A DNA stretch of 13,182 nt from an uncultured Clostridia bacterium. GTDB lineage: Bacteria > Bacillota > Clostridia > TANB77 > CAG-508. The first letter of the stretch is position 1. Every line of letters starts with the position of its first letter. This document shows, piece by piece, positions 5,944 to 13,139 of the stretch. The DNA is taken from NCBI GenBank assembly GCA_948857205.1, contig CAQPRV010000065.1, positions 1 through 13,182 of the forward strand, given 5' to 3'. The notes under the pieces were generated by a model that had not been told where the DNA came from, made no database searches, and saw only the letters and a list, made by a program, of their open reading frames with translations. A program made the position numbers and the translations under genes.

Positions 5944-6642
5944 ATGTATAACATATTAGTTGTTGATGATGACAGAGAAATAGTAAATGCAATAGGAATA
6001 TATCTAAAAAAAGAAAACTACAAAATAATAAAAGCCTACAATGGAAACGAAGCAATAAAAGAAATAAAACAAAACGAAATTCATTTAATAATTTTAGACA
6101 TTATGATGCCAGAAAAAGATGGATTAGAAACACTAGAAGAAATAAGAAAAGAAAGAAGTATACCAGTAATATTATTGTCTGCAAAATCAGAAGACTATGA
6201 CAAAATAGATGGATTAAATTTAGGAGCAGATGATTATATTACAAAACCATTTAATCCATTAGAACTAATAGCAAGAGTAAATTCAAATTTAAGAAGATAT
6301 GTAAAACTTGGTTCTTTAGAAAAAAAGGAAACAGACAACATATATAGAACAGGGAATTTAATAATAGAAGATGATACCAAGAAAGTATCTGTTGATGAAA
6401 AAGAAGTTAAATTAACTGCTACAGAATATAATATTTTAAAATTCTTATTACAAAATAAAGGAAAAGTTTTTTCAATACCACAAATTTATGAAAGTGTATG
6501 GAAAGAAGAAGGCTTTGGAGCAGAAAATATTATTGCTGTACATATAAGACATATAAGAGAAAAAATCGAAATAAATCCCAAAGAGCCCAAATACTTAAAA
6601 GTAATATGGGGAATAGGTTACAAAATAGAAGATATAAAATAG
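5944..6642 (+). CDS. OmpR/PhoB-class response regulator
   Basis: A 232-residue transcription regulator. The receiver domain (residues 1 to about 118) has the acidic pocket VVDDD (D8, D9), the phospho-acceptor D52 in LIILDIMMPEKDG, the switch Ser in LLSAKSED (about 79) and the conserved K101 in DYITKPF. A winged-helix DNA-binding domain follows (about 133-230) with LTATEYNILKFLLQNKGKVFS and VHIRHIREKIE, ending in the typical WGIGYKIE. It resembles VanR-like regulators, but no resistance genes lie nearby and the regulon is unknown. A GGGGAGA ribosome binding site precedes the ATG. The kinase gene begins 11 bases after its stop, so the two form an operon. Confidence 0.95.
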   Translation: MYNILVVDDDREIVNAIGIYLKKENYKIIKAYNGNEAIKEIKQNEIHLIILDIMMPEKDGLETLEEIRKERSIPVILLSAKSEDYDKIDGLNLGADDYITKPFNPLELIARVNSNLRRYVKLGSLEKKETDNIYRTGNLIIEDDTKKVSVDEKEVKLTATEYNILKFLLQNKGKVFSIPQIYESVWKEEGFGAENIIAVHIRHIREKIEINPKEPKYLKVIWGIGYKIEDIK

Positions 6643-6653
6643 GATGTGAAGAA

Positions 6654-8687
6654 ATGGAGAAAATAAGAAAATCTAGTTTATTAAAAATAACCTGCTATAT
6701 CTTAATTCCTATTATATTTGCATTAATAGGAATTAGCATATTTCATTTATATTTTTTAAATGAATTTAGTGAAGTAGGAAATGAAGAAAACTATATACAA
6801 ACTGAACAATTTGCTAATAGTTATTTTCAAGCAATTATGGATGAAGTATTACAATGTGAAAGAGTAAAAAATGGAAATTTAACAACTACCAATTTTTATA
6901 AAATAGATGATGAAAATGGAAAATGGTATTATTATACTAATAAAAATGAAAATTATTATAATGGAATGTCAACATATATAGATTTTATAATAATTAATAA
7001 AAAATCAGGAACCATGTATACTAATATCAAAAGTCAGAATTACAATAAAGAAATAGAAAATATAAAAAATCAAAATTTATATTGGAAATTTGAAGATAAA
7101 AAAATAGATACTAATATTGAAAAGCTAAATCATGAAAATATAAAATATAATTCACAATATATATATCTAAATTTTAATGAAGAAGAAAGTTATAATAGAA
7201 ATTTCACCTTAGATGATTATAAAATATATACATATTGTAATGAAAATCAAATTAATCAATTTGATTCTTTAGGAATAAATAAACAAATATATCAATTCAT
7301 GATAAAACACAAAAATAGCCCAATATATGTATTAGTTATTAGTTTAGTATTATTAATTATTGTAGGAATTTATCTAATCTGGTCAATTGGTTATAATAAT
7401 GGAGCAGAACAAATTAGTTTAAATAGAATAGACAATATTTCATATGAAATTATATTTTTTATTTGTATTACAGGAATATCAATATGTATTTATACTGCAG
7501 AAACCGCCAATACATGGTATGATTATATAATGTTTATTACAATGATAATTAGCTATTTTATATGTTATGCATTTTGTGCTATTTTAGGAGTAACAACAAT
7601 TAAAAGAATTAAAGCTAGAACCTTTATAAAAAGTTTTATTATATATAAAATTTCAAAATGGATAATAGATAAAATAAAAAAATATAATGAGGTTATTTCT
7701 AATAAAGCAATAGGTAAAAGGAGAGCATTTTGGATATATTGGGGATTTGTGTTTATTAGTACAATATTAGTAACCACATATGCAACAGGAATTGGATTAT
7801 TATTATTAATAGCGTTTTGGATTTGGACTTACTATAAAATAAGAGAATATCAAAATAAAGAACAAATGATAGAAAAAGCTTTGCAAAACATATATGAAGG
7901 TAAAACAGATATTCATTTAGATGATAACGAGATGAAAGGTACATTAAAACACATGGCAATATATGTTAATGATATAGCAGGAGGATTTTCTAATGCAATT
8001 GAGCAAAGTCTAAAGTCAGAAAGATTAAAAACAGAATTAATAACTAATGTATCACATGATATAAAAACACCTTTAACATCAATAATCAACTATGTAGATT
8101 TATTAAAAAAAGAACAAATAGAAGATATACAAATAAAAGAATATATAGATGTTTTAGATAAAAAGTCACAAAGACTTAAAAAATTAATAGAAGATTTAGT
8201 AGAAGCTTCAAAAGTTTCATCAGGAAATGTAAAATTAAATATAGAAAAAATTAATATAAAAGAATTGATTAATCAGACAGTTGGTGAGTTTAAAGATAAA
8301 TTTGAACAAAAAAAATTGTCTATAGAAATGAAAGTTCCAAAAGAAGATGTAATTATAGATGCAGATAGTAGGTATATGTATAGAGTTATAGAGAATTTGT
8401 TTAGTAATATAACAAAATATGCAGTTGAGAAATCCAGAGTTTATATTGATATAGAACAAGATAGAAATGAGATAATAATTAGTTTTAAAAATATTTCAAA
8501 AGATAAGTTAAATATAAGTAGTGATGAACTTATGCAAAGATTTGTTAGAGGAGATAAATCTAGATATACAGAAGGAAGTGGATTAGGTTTATCAATTGCA
8601 CAAAGTTTAACATCTTTGCAAAAAGGGAAATTAGATATAATAATTGATGGAGATTTATTTAAAGTACAAATGACTTGGGAAAGATAA
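6654..8687 (+). CDS. Membrane sensor histidine kinase with six predicted TM segments
   Basis: The 677-residue kinase partners the regulator just upstream. The start was set at ATG 6654, since an upstream open stretch from 6498 overlaps the regulator gene. Predicted membrane segments are residues 13-35, 223-244, 264-282, 289-312, 357-376 and 378-394, with a roughly 185-residue extracytoplasmic domain (36-222) rich in N, Y and K. A linker follows, then HisKA with H468 in NVSHDIKTPLTS, and a HATPase_c domain with the N box NLFSNITKYA (581-590) and G2 box EGSGLGLSIA (640-649). The G1 box is degenerate: FKNIS at 611-615 where an Asp is usual. To my recollection the same substitution occurs in related VanS-like kinases, so it may still be active. 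The signal sensed is unknown. Confidence 0.92.
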   Translation: MEKIRKSSLLKITCYILIPIIFALIGISIFHLYFLNEFSEVGNEENYIQTEQFANSYFQAIMDEVLQCERVKNGNLTTTNFYKIDDENGKWYYYTNKNENYYNGMSTYIDFIIINKKSGTMYTNIKSQNYNKEIENIKNQNLYWKFEDKKIDTNIEKLNHENIKYNSQYIYLNFNEEESYNRNFTLDDYKIYTYCNENQINQFDSLGINKQIYQFMIKHKNSPIYVLVISLVLLIIVGIYLIWSIGYNNGAEQISLNRIDNISYEIIFFICITGISICIYTAETANTWYDYIMFITMIISYFICYAFCAILGVTTIKRIKARTFIKSFIIYKISKWIIDKIKKYNEVISNKAIGKRRAFWIYWGFVFISTILVTTYATGIGLLLLIAFWIWTYYKIREYQNKEQMIEKALQNIYEGKTDIHLDDNEMKGTLKHMAIYVNDIAGGFSNAIEQSLKSERLKTELITNVSHDIKTPLTSIINYVDLLKKEQIEDIQIKEYIDVLDKKSQRLKKLIEDLVEASKVSSGNVKLNIEKINIKELINQTVGEFKDKFEQKKLSIEMKVPKEDVIIDADSRYMYRVIENLFSNITKYAVEKSRVYIDIEQDRNEIIISFKNISKDKLNISSDELMQRFVRGDKSRYTEGSGLGLSIAQSLTSLQKGKLDIIIDGDLFKVQMTWER

Positions 8688-8702
8688 TAAAAAGTTTATT
8701 TG

Positions 8703-8904
8703 ATTGCTTTAAGTTTCAACTTTTTGTAAGTGGAGGTTATAATATATAATTTTTTTACACTTTGTGAGTGGAACTTACAAAATTAAAATTTAGTCTGTAG
8801 GTTGCTCTAATCGCACTCACATAGCTTGTTTGGTCGCTTATGTAGTGTTTCAAAATTATATGTTATAACCTCCACTTACAAAAAGTCAAAACTTAAAAGC
8901 AATA
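8703..8904. repeat. Inverted-repeat element with about 50-bp arms
   Basis: The left arm (8703-8752) and the right arm (about 8853-8904) are reverse complements with four or five mismatches and one 1-base gap. The strongest part is GTAAGTGGAGGTTATAA against TTATAACCTCCACTTAC. The roughly 100-base centre holds further pairing, including GTGAGTG (8764-8770) with CACTCAC (8814-8820) and ACATAGC with GCTTATGT. There is no ORF. The right-arm sequence recurs at 227-257 (27 of 31), so this is a dispersed repeat. It could be a small non-autonomous mobile element or a folded 3' region of the kinase transcript. No flanking duplication was identified. Confidence 0.75.
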
Positions 8905-8924
8905 TTTTATTGCAATTTTTTTTT
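8899..8924 (+). terminator. Possible intrinsic terminator after the kinase operon
   Basis: GCAATA (8899-8904) pairs with TATTGC (8908-8913) across a TTT loop, followed by AA and nine T. The stem is short and it overlaps the -35 box of the next promoter, so the call is tentative. Confidence 0.45.
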
Positions 8925-8937
8925 GTTATGATAAAAT
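8910..8937 (+). promoter_or_regulatory. Predicted promoter for the 8979 gene
   Basis: TTGCAA (8910-8915) and TAAAAT (8932-8937) are separated by 16 bases consisting largely of T. The start would be near 8944, about 35 bases before the ATG, with AAGGAGG as the ribosome binding site. Confidence 0.5.
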
Positions 8938-8978
8938 AATTAATAATATTTAAATAAGTTCTAAAAGGAGGAATTGCA

Positions 8979-9632
8979 ATGAAAAAGTTATTTGTCATTA
9001 TTGGTATTTTATTAGTTATTTTTTTGGGTATGGTAATTTACAAAAATACAACAAGTAATACAAGTGTAACAATAGAAGAAGTAGAAAAAATAGAAAATTA
9101 TATCTCAAAAATATATATGTGGAAAGAAATAACAAATATAGCATTACCTACTTTTGAGAATATTAATAATGCAGATGACTTATGGATTTGGGAAGTTGTT
9201 AAAAAGAATTCAGAAGAATATGAGATGTCATATGAACAAATTGAAGAAAAAGCTAAAAGTTTATTTGGACAAAATTTTAATAAGAAATTTCCTAAAGAAG
9301 GAACAGCAGAATTTATATTTGATGAGGAATCAAATATGTACATTGCAACAGAAGTTAATTTAGATTTAGAAGAAGACACTTTTTTATTAAATCATATAGA
9401 AAAGAAAAATAATCAGTATATTGTAGAAGTTATAGAGTATTTAGAAGATTATTCCTCAGAAGAAAATATAATTATAAAAAATACTGATGAAGAAGAAATT
9501 GCTAGAGTAAGTAGTGAAAAGACGGAAGTAGAGATAAAGGAAATAGTAAAAAACAGTTTAGATAGATTTAAAAAGAAAAAAGTATATTTAAATGAAAAAG
9601 ATATAATTGTAGAGAAAATAGAAAATATTTAA
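8979..9632 (+). CDS. Membrane-anchored protein of unknown function
   Basis: I do not recognise this 217-residue protein. Residues 4-21 (LFVIIGILLVIFLGMVIY) are a single N-terminal membrane segment preceded by MKK. It is an uncleaved anchor or signal peptide, with no lipobox Cys. The rest is a soluble, acidic domain with many E, N and K residues, which I infer lies outside the membrane. Possible core segments are LPTFENINNADDLWIWEVVKK and MSYEQIEEKAKSLFG. There is no Cys in the mature part and no repeat. The start is supported by AAGGAGGAATTGCA upstream. The radical SAM gene begins 19 bases after its stop, so they are probably co-transcribed, but a shared function is not implied. Confidence 0.85.
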   Translation: MKKLFVIIGILLVIFLGMVIYKNTTSNTSVTIEEVEKIENYISKIYMWKEITNIALPTFENINNADDLWIWEVVKKNSEEYEMSYEQIEEKAKSLFGQNFNKKFPKEGTAEFIFDEESNMYIATEVNLDLEEDTFLLNHIEKKNNQYIVEVIEYLEDYSSEENIIIKNTDEEEIARVSSEKTEVEIKEIVKNSLDRFKKKKVYLNEKDIIVEKIENI

Positions 9633-9651
9633 TAAAAAAATGGAGATAAAT

Positions 9652-10560
9652 ATGTTAAAACAAGTACAAAAAATAGAACAATTAAAAAAATGTAATTTAT
9701 GTCCACATAAATGTAATATTGATAGAAATAGTGACAAAATAGGGAGATGTAAAGCAACCAATAAAATTAAGATTGCATTATATTCTATACATAAATTTGA
9801 AGAGCCATGTATTAGTGGAGAAAATGGCTCAGGGACAATATTTTTTTCAAATTGCAATTTAAGTTGTAAGTATTGTCAAAATTTTGAAATAAGTCAATTA
9901 GGAAAAGGAAAAGAAATTACAATAGAAGAACTAGCAGAAATTTTTTTAATTCAGCAAAACAATAAAGCAGAAAATATTAATTTAGTAACACCAACTAGTT
10001 ATGTTCCACAAATTATAGAAGCAATTAAAATTGCAAAAAGTAAAGGTCTTAATATACCTATAATTTACAATACCAATAGTTATGAAAATATAGAAACTCT
10101 TAAAATGCTAGAAGGATATATAGATGTATATTTACCAGATCTAAAATATGCAGAAGATGATTTAGCAAAAAGATTTTCAAATATAGAAAATTATTTTGAA
10201 GTGTCTACTAATGCAATATTAGAAATGATTAGACAAGTAGGAATGCCAAGTATTAATGAAAATGGTATAATTGAAAAGGGAGTTATTGTTAGACATTTAG
10301 TTTTACCTAATCATGTTCAAAATAGTAGAAAAGTGTTGAAGTGGATTAGTAACTATTTACCAAAAAATATTTATGTAAGTGTTATGGCTCAATATTTTCC
10401 TACTTATAAAGCAAAGGAAATTAATGAACTAAATAGAAAGTTGACTAGTGAAGAATGGTCTCAAATTGAAGATTTTGTGGAAGAATTTAATTTAAATTAT
10501 GGATATGTTCAAGAAATAGGTGAACATGAGGAAGAATATGTACCAAATTGGGACATATGA
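9652..10560 (+). CDS. PflX-type radical SAM protein (pyruvate formate-lyase-activating-enzyme-like)
   Basis: A 302-residue radical SAM enzyme. The cluster-binding CxxxCxxC is C68-C72-C75 in FFSNCNLSCKYCQN. The N-terminal extra Cys set (C14, C17, C21 and C33: CNLCPHKC, then GRC) and EEPCISGENGSGTIFFS are typical of the PflX (COG1313) group, related to glycyl-radical activases but of unestablished substrate. Further family motifs are NLVTPTSYVPQI, YNTNSYE and VDVYLPDLKY-like IDVYLPDLKY. No glycyl radical enzyme gene is adjacent. The start was placed at ATG 9652 rather than ATG 9640: GGAG at 9642-9645 is the ribosome binding site for 9652 and overlaps the earlier ATG. Confidence 0.88.
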   Translation: MLKQVQKIEQLKKCNLCPHKCNIDRNSDKIGRCKATNKIKIALYSIHKFEEPCISGENGSGTIFFSNCNLSCKYCQNFEISQLGKGKEITIEELAEIFLIQQNNKAENINLVTPTSYVPQIIEAIKIAKSKGLNIPIIYNTNSYENIETLKMLEGYIDVYLPDLKYAEDDLAKRFSNIENYFEVSTNAILEMIRQVGMPSINENGIIEKGVIVRHLVLPNHVQNSRKVLKWISNYLPKNIYVSVMAQYFPTYKAKEINELNRKLTSEEWSQIEDFVEEFNLNYGYVQEIGEHEEEYVPNWDI

Positions 10561-10630
10561 AATTGTAACAGATAATTATAATTCTTTTCATAATAGTATA
10601 ATTAAATAAAAAATCATAATTTTAAGTAAA

Positions 10631-10659
10631 TTGACAAAGAAATAAATTATTAGTAAAAT
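10631..10659 (+). promoter_or_regulatory. Strong sigma-A promoter for the thyX-dfr unit
   Basis: A perfect TTGACA (10631-10636), an optimal 17-base spacer and TAAAAT (10654-10659, 5/6). The start would be near 10666, leaving a leader of about 32 bases. This makes the ThyX-like and DHFR genes their own transcription unit. Confidence 0.75.
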
Positions 10660-10697
10660 AAAGAACGAAATATGGTGGATAAAGGAAGGATATAAAA

Positions 10698-11846
10698 ATG
10701 AAAATAGAAGTAATTGGATCAACAAAAGTTGGATATCAAATGACAAAAGAAGAAGCAATAGATTTTTCAGGAAAAGAAGCAGGAATTTGTTATTTACCAG
10801 ACAATTTGCAAAGTCTTTTAAGTGAAGAGAGCGAAAAAACTTTAAAAAGGGCAAACAGAACATTGAAATCTGGACATCATAGTGTATTTGGACATCCAAC
10901 TTACAATTTAAGTTTAGAAGAAGTACCTAAAATACTTGCAATGATAATTAATAATGAGAAAGTATATAATACTTCTGAGAAATCAGCAAGATACACTAAA
11001 ATGAATCCATCAGAAGAAGAAAAAGAACTTTATGAAAAATGGATCAAAATATATAAAGAATTAATAGCAAAAGAATATCCAACAATTGATGAAAAAAGAG
11101 TAGAAAAACTTGCACAAGAAAATGCAAGATATTTAATAAGTGTCTTTACACCAGCCACAGTTTTGGGTTATACAGTGAACTTTTGTCAATTAAATTATAT
11201 TATACATTGGTTTGAAGACTACATTAAAAACGAAGAAGAAAATAGCTTTTCAAAAAAATTAAAACCAGTATTAAAAGAATTTATTAATCAATTAGGAGAT
11301 TTAAATGTTGAAGAATTAAATTCTGATATTAAAAAACGTAGAATATCATTATTTGCACAAAAGAAGGAAAGAAAAGAAGAATTTGGAGAAAATTATTGTA
11401 CTACTTATTTAGCTAGTTTTGCACAACTAGCTCAAGCTCAAAGGCATAGGACAATTAGTTATGAAATGTCTTTTTTAGATAAACCACAATATTATATACC
11501 ACCTATTATAAAGGGGACAGAATTAGAAAAACAATGGTTAGAAGATATATCATCCTTAGAAGAATTTTATCCACAAGGTATGTTGGTTAAAGTTAATGAA
11601 AGGGGAACTGTAGAAAACTTTATTTTAAAATGTACAGAACGTTTATGTGGTTCTGCTCAACTAGAAATTATGGAACAAACTAGTAAAATTATGGAGAAAT
11701 ACTTATCAGCAACAAAAGAAAATAATATAGAAATTTATCAAGAATTATTGCCATATGCTAAAGGTGCTAGATGTACCTTTCCAGATTGGAAATGTACTTC
11801 ACCATGTGTATTTGGGCCTAAAAATGCGATGAACAGAAAAATATAA
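10698..11846 (+). CDS. thyX: Long ThyX-like FAD-dependent thymidylate synthase, apparently two-domain
   Basis: ThyX makes dTMP from dUMP using FAD and methylene-tetrahydrofolate. Typical ThyX is about 220-250 residues; this is 382. Both halves look ThyX-like. In the N half, residues 59-67 (GHHSVFGHP) and the segment ending SEKSARY (93-99) match the NExSxRY end of the ThyX signature, followed by ARYLISVFTPAT (143-154), like the A-x-x-x-L-P-x-x-T helix. In the C half, QAQRHRTIS (246-254) carries the RHRxxS part, followed by YYIPP and LCGSAQLEIMEQ (316-327), like the AQWEIR segment. Thus each half holds a different portion of the signature. A Cys cluster ends the protein (C359, C366, C370). The ribosome binding site is AAGGAAGG. 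DHFR follows 47 bases downstream. The superfamily call is good; activity and the duplication are inferred. Confidence 0.82.
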   Translation: MKIEVIGSTKVGYQMTKEEAIDFSGKEAGICYLPDNLQSLLSEESEKTLKRANRTLKSGHHSVFGHPTYNLSLEEVPKILAMIINNEKVYNTSEKSARYTKMNPSEEEKELYEKWIKIYKELIAKEYPTIDEKRVEKLAQENARYLISVFTPATVLGYTVNFCQLNYIIHWFEDYIKNEEENSFSKKLKPVLKEFINQLGDLNVEELNSDIKKRRISLFAQKKERKEEFGENYCTTYLASFAQLAQAQRHRTISYEMSFLDKPQYYIPPIIKGTELEKQWLEDISSLEEFYPQGMLVKVNERGTVENFILKCTERLCGSAQLEIMEQTSKIMEKYLSATKENNIEIYQELLPYAKGARCTFPDWKCTSPCVFGPKNAMNRKI

Positions 11847-11893
11847 AGATTTTACAATAATAAAAATATTGAAGTAGTAGAAGGAGAATAAAT

Positions 11894-12385
11894 ATGTTAA
11901 GTATTATAGTAGCTAAAGCAAAAAATAATATTATAGGAAAAGATAATCATTTGGTTTGGAATTTGCCAGCTGATATGAAAAGATTTAAGGAAATAACAGA
12001 TGGTCACACTGTTATTATGGGAAGAAAAACTTTTGAGTCTTTAGGAAAGCCTTTAGCAAATAGAAAAAATATTGTTTTTACACAAAATCCAGATTTTAAA
12101 GTTAATGACGAAAATGTAGAACTTGTACATTCTTTATTGCAAATTCAGGAATATATTGAGTCTCAGGAAGAAGCTTTCGTTATTGGTGGTGCAACAATTT
12201 ATAATTTTTTAATGCCATATGTGAAGAAAATGTATGTAACTCAAATTAATAGAGATTTTGAAGGTGATAGCTTTTTTCCTAAAATAGATGAAAATAAATG
12301 GAAAGAAATTTCTAGAGAAAAAGGATTAATTAATGAAGAAAATAATATAGATTATGATTATATTGTTTATAAAAGAGCTTTTTAA
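11894..12385 (+). CDS. folA: Dihydrofolate reductase
   Basis: DHFR reduces dihydrofolate to tetrahydrofolate with NADPH. The 163-residue protein has all the landmarks: SIIVAKAKNNIIGKDNHLVW (about 3-22), the active-site D27 in WNLPADMKRFK, the NADPH-binding GRKTFESLG (43-51), the GG pair at 98-99 in VIGGATIYN, and a C-terminal strand pattern YVTQINRDFEGDSFFP. Length is standard. The start is set by AGAAGGAGAATAA upstream of ATG 11894. It is second in the unit with the ThyX-like gene. No sign of a mobile resistance-cassette context is seen, so it is probably the housekeeping enzyme. Confidence 0.96.
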   Translation: MLSIIVAKAKNNIIGKDNHLVWNLPADMKRFKEITDGHTVIMGRKTFESLGKPLANRKNIVFTQNPDFKVNDENVELVHSLLQIQEYIESQEEAFVIGGATIYNFLMPYVKKMYVTQINRDFEGDSFFPKIDENKWKEISREKGLINEENNIDYDYIVYKRAF

Positions 12386-12394
12386 CATAATTTT

Positions 12395-12433
12395 AAGGTA
12401 CTAACTATATATTTGTAGTTAAGTACTTTTTTT
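12395..12433 (+). terminator. Intrinsic terminator of the thyX-dfr unit
   Basis: GGTACTAACTA (12397-12407) pairs with TAGTTAAGTACT (12416-12427), with one bulge and a G-T wobble, around a short loop, and is followed by seven T. It lies ten bases after the DHFR stop codon. Confidence 0.85.
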
Positions 12434-12436
12434 GTT

Positions 12437-12465
12437 TTGCAATTATTGTAAAAATATGCTAAAAT
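12437..12465 (+). promoter_or_regulatory. Strong extended -10 promoter for the truncated downstream gene
   Basis: TTGCAA (12437-12442), a 17-base spacer and TAAAAT (12460-12465), with TGC just before the -10 box (extended -10). The start would be near 12472. Confidence 0.65.
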
Positions 12466-12494
12466 AGAATTATGTAAATAAAAAGTACAAGATT

Positions 12495-12508
12495 AACTCT
12501 ATAGAGTT
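12495..12508. repeat. Perfect 14-bp palindrome in the leader
   Basis: AACTCTATAGAGTT lies between the promoter and the ribosome binding site AGGAGGA of the 12526 gene. With no loop it is more plausible as a dimeric repressor operator than as an RNA hairpin. Position downstream of the -10 box fits an operator, but no cognate regulator is known. Confidence 0.4.
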
Positions 12509-12525
12509 GATGAGGAGGAAAGATT

Positions 12526-12600
12526 ATGAAGATATTTAAAAATTGCCCTGAAGAAAGAAAAGGACGGAAGGAATGTGTAGGGTGTCCAAGAATTAAGCAG
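12526..12600 (+). CDS. N-terminal 25 codons of an unknown Cys-containing protein, cut off by a contig join
   Basis: A clear ribosome binding site (GAGGAGGA, seven bases upstream) and ATG open a frame reading MKIFKNCPEERKGRKECVGC, then PRIKQ. After about base 12597 the sequence switches to high-GC DNA that encodes SurE on the other strand, and this frame soon stops at 12717 in residues without meaning. Three Cys in the first 20 residues (C7, C17, C20) could bind a metal, but no family was recognised. The real gene should continue in the host genome. Confidence 0.55.
12590..12600. other. Probable chimeric junction between two genomes
   Basis: Left of here the DNA is AT-rich with Firmicutes signals; right of here it is GC-rich with Bacteroidota-type genes on the opposite strand. 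SurE homology stops precisely at Cys codon 12597-12599 (GGTPVDC), and the host gene loses sense at the same place. Two genes cut in mid-frame at one point, without any mobile-element end, fits an assembly or cloning chimera better than a natural insertion. Confidence 0.8.
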
Positions 12601-12842
12601 TCCACAGGAGTGCCTCCGACGGTGAACAGTCTCACGCCTTCGTGCTTCTGTTCGAGTTCTTTGATTTTAAGCGGAGCGCCGACGGTCAGTGCCGATGATT
12701 GCCCGGAGTGGGGATGAGCCGGAGCCACGACGATGACATCGGCCATATCGCGGACGCATTCCACAAGGTGGTGCAGTCCCGGGGCAGCGATGCTGTCGTC
12801 GTTGGTAATCATTATAAGTGGGCGTAGCGGTGTCTCTTCCAT
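12597..12842 (-). CDS. surE: 5'/3'-nucleotidase SurE, N-terminal part (Bacteroidota-type)
   Basis: SurE is a metal-dependent nucleoside monophosphate phosphatase. The 82 residues seen cover the N-terminal third: ITNDDS at 12-17 (metal-binding D15 and D16; the usual Gly after DD is Ser here), APGLHHLVE, VVAPAHPHSGQSSALT (metal-binding Ser 46) and FTVGGTPVDC at the end. The later conserved Asn-containing loop (SGINxGxN) is missing because homology stops at 12597, where the contig switches genome. Base composition is far richer in G+C than the rest of the window. The gene lies 26 bases downstream of a GldB-like gene on the same strand. Confidence 0.88.
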
Positions 12843-12868
12843 GTGGGTAATGTTTTGTATGGTATATT

Positions 12869-13139
12869 TCAGCGAGGCGAGGGATTGTAGGAAGCCTCGT
12901 CCAATACAGTGCTGGATGTGTAGAATTCAGGGCTGAGCAGGAATGGCAGTGTCGCTTCTGGATGGTTGCGTCGGTAGGCCTCCACGATTCTGTAGCCGAT
13001 ATATCTTCCCGCACGCCCCGGGCATCGCGGGTCGAGCAGTCTTGTTGTTGGACCCGGTGCTATCAGGCGGTCGATGGTGCTGGCCGATTTGTCGTACAGC
13101 AGGTCGCGCTCCACCAGATTGCCCCTCAATCAGGTGGGA
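12869..13139 (-). CDS. gldB: GldB-like gliding-motility lipoprotein, C-terminal part, apparently frameshifted
   Basis: The minus-strand frame encodes NLVERDLLYDKS, a proline/leucine-rich stretch, CPGRAGRYIGYRIVEAYRRN, HPEATLPFLL and a final VLDEASYNPSPR. This matches my recollection of the C-terminus of GldB from Bacteroidota (PGRxGxxIGxxIVxxY, then a tyrosine/lysine-proline end). Immediately upstream, the plausible continuation HLIEG is in another frame. One extra G in the GGGG run at 13122-13125 would explain this, and further upstream the reading becomes unconvincing. That suggests poor sequence at the contig end. The gene is open at its 5' side. The assignment was not verified by search. 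Confidence 0.55.

Noticed and set aside
6498..6653. Upstream in-frame extension of the histidine kinase
   Set aside because: It overlaps the regulator's DNA-binding domain in another frame and encodes a basic, non-family sequence; ATG 6654 fits the operon spacing.
8697..8978. tRNA or known small RNA in the 290-base gap
   Set aside because: No cloverleaf, TpsiC motif or recognisable RNA family was seen; the gap is explained by the inverted-repeat element plus promoter and terminator.
9640..9651. ATG 9640 as start of the radical SAM gene
   Set aside because: It overlaps the GGAG that serves ATG 9652, and has no ribosome binding site of its own.
10561..10630. Terminator after the radical SAM gene
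   Set aside because: Only weak AT-only pairing near 10573-10605 and no T-run, so not supportable.
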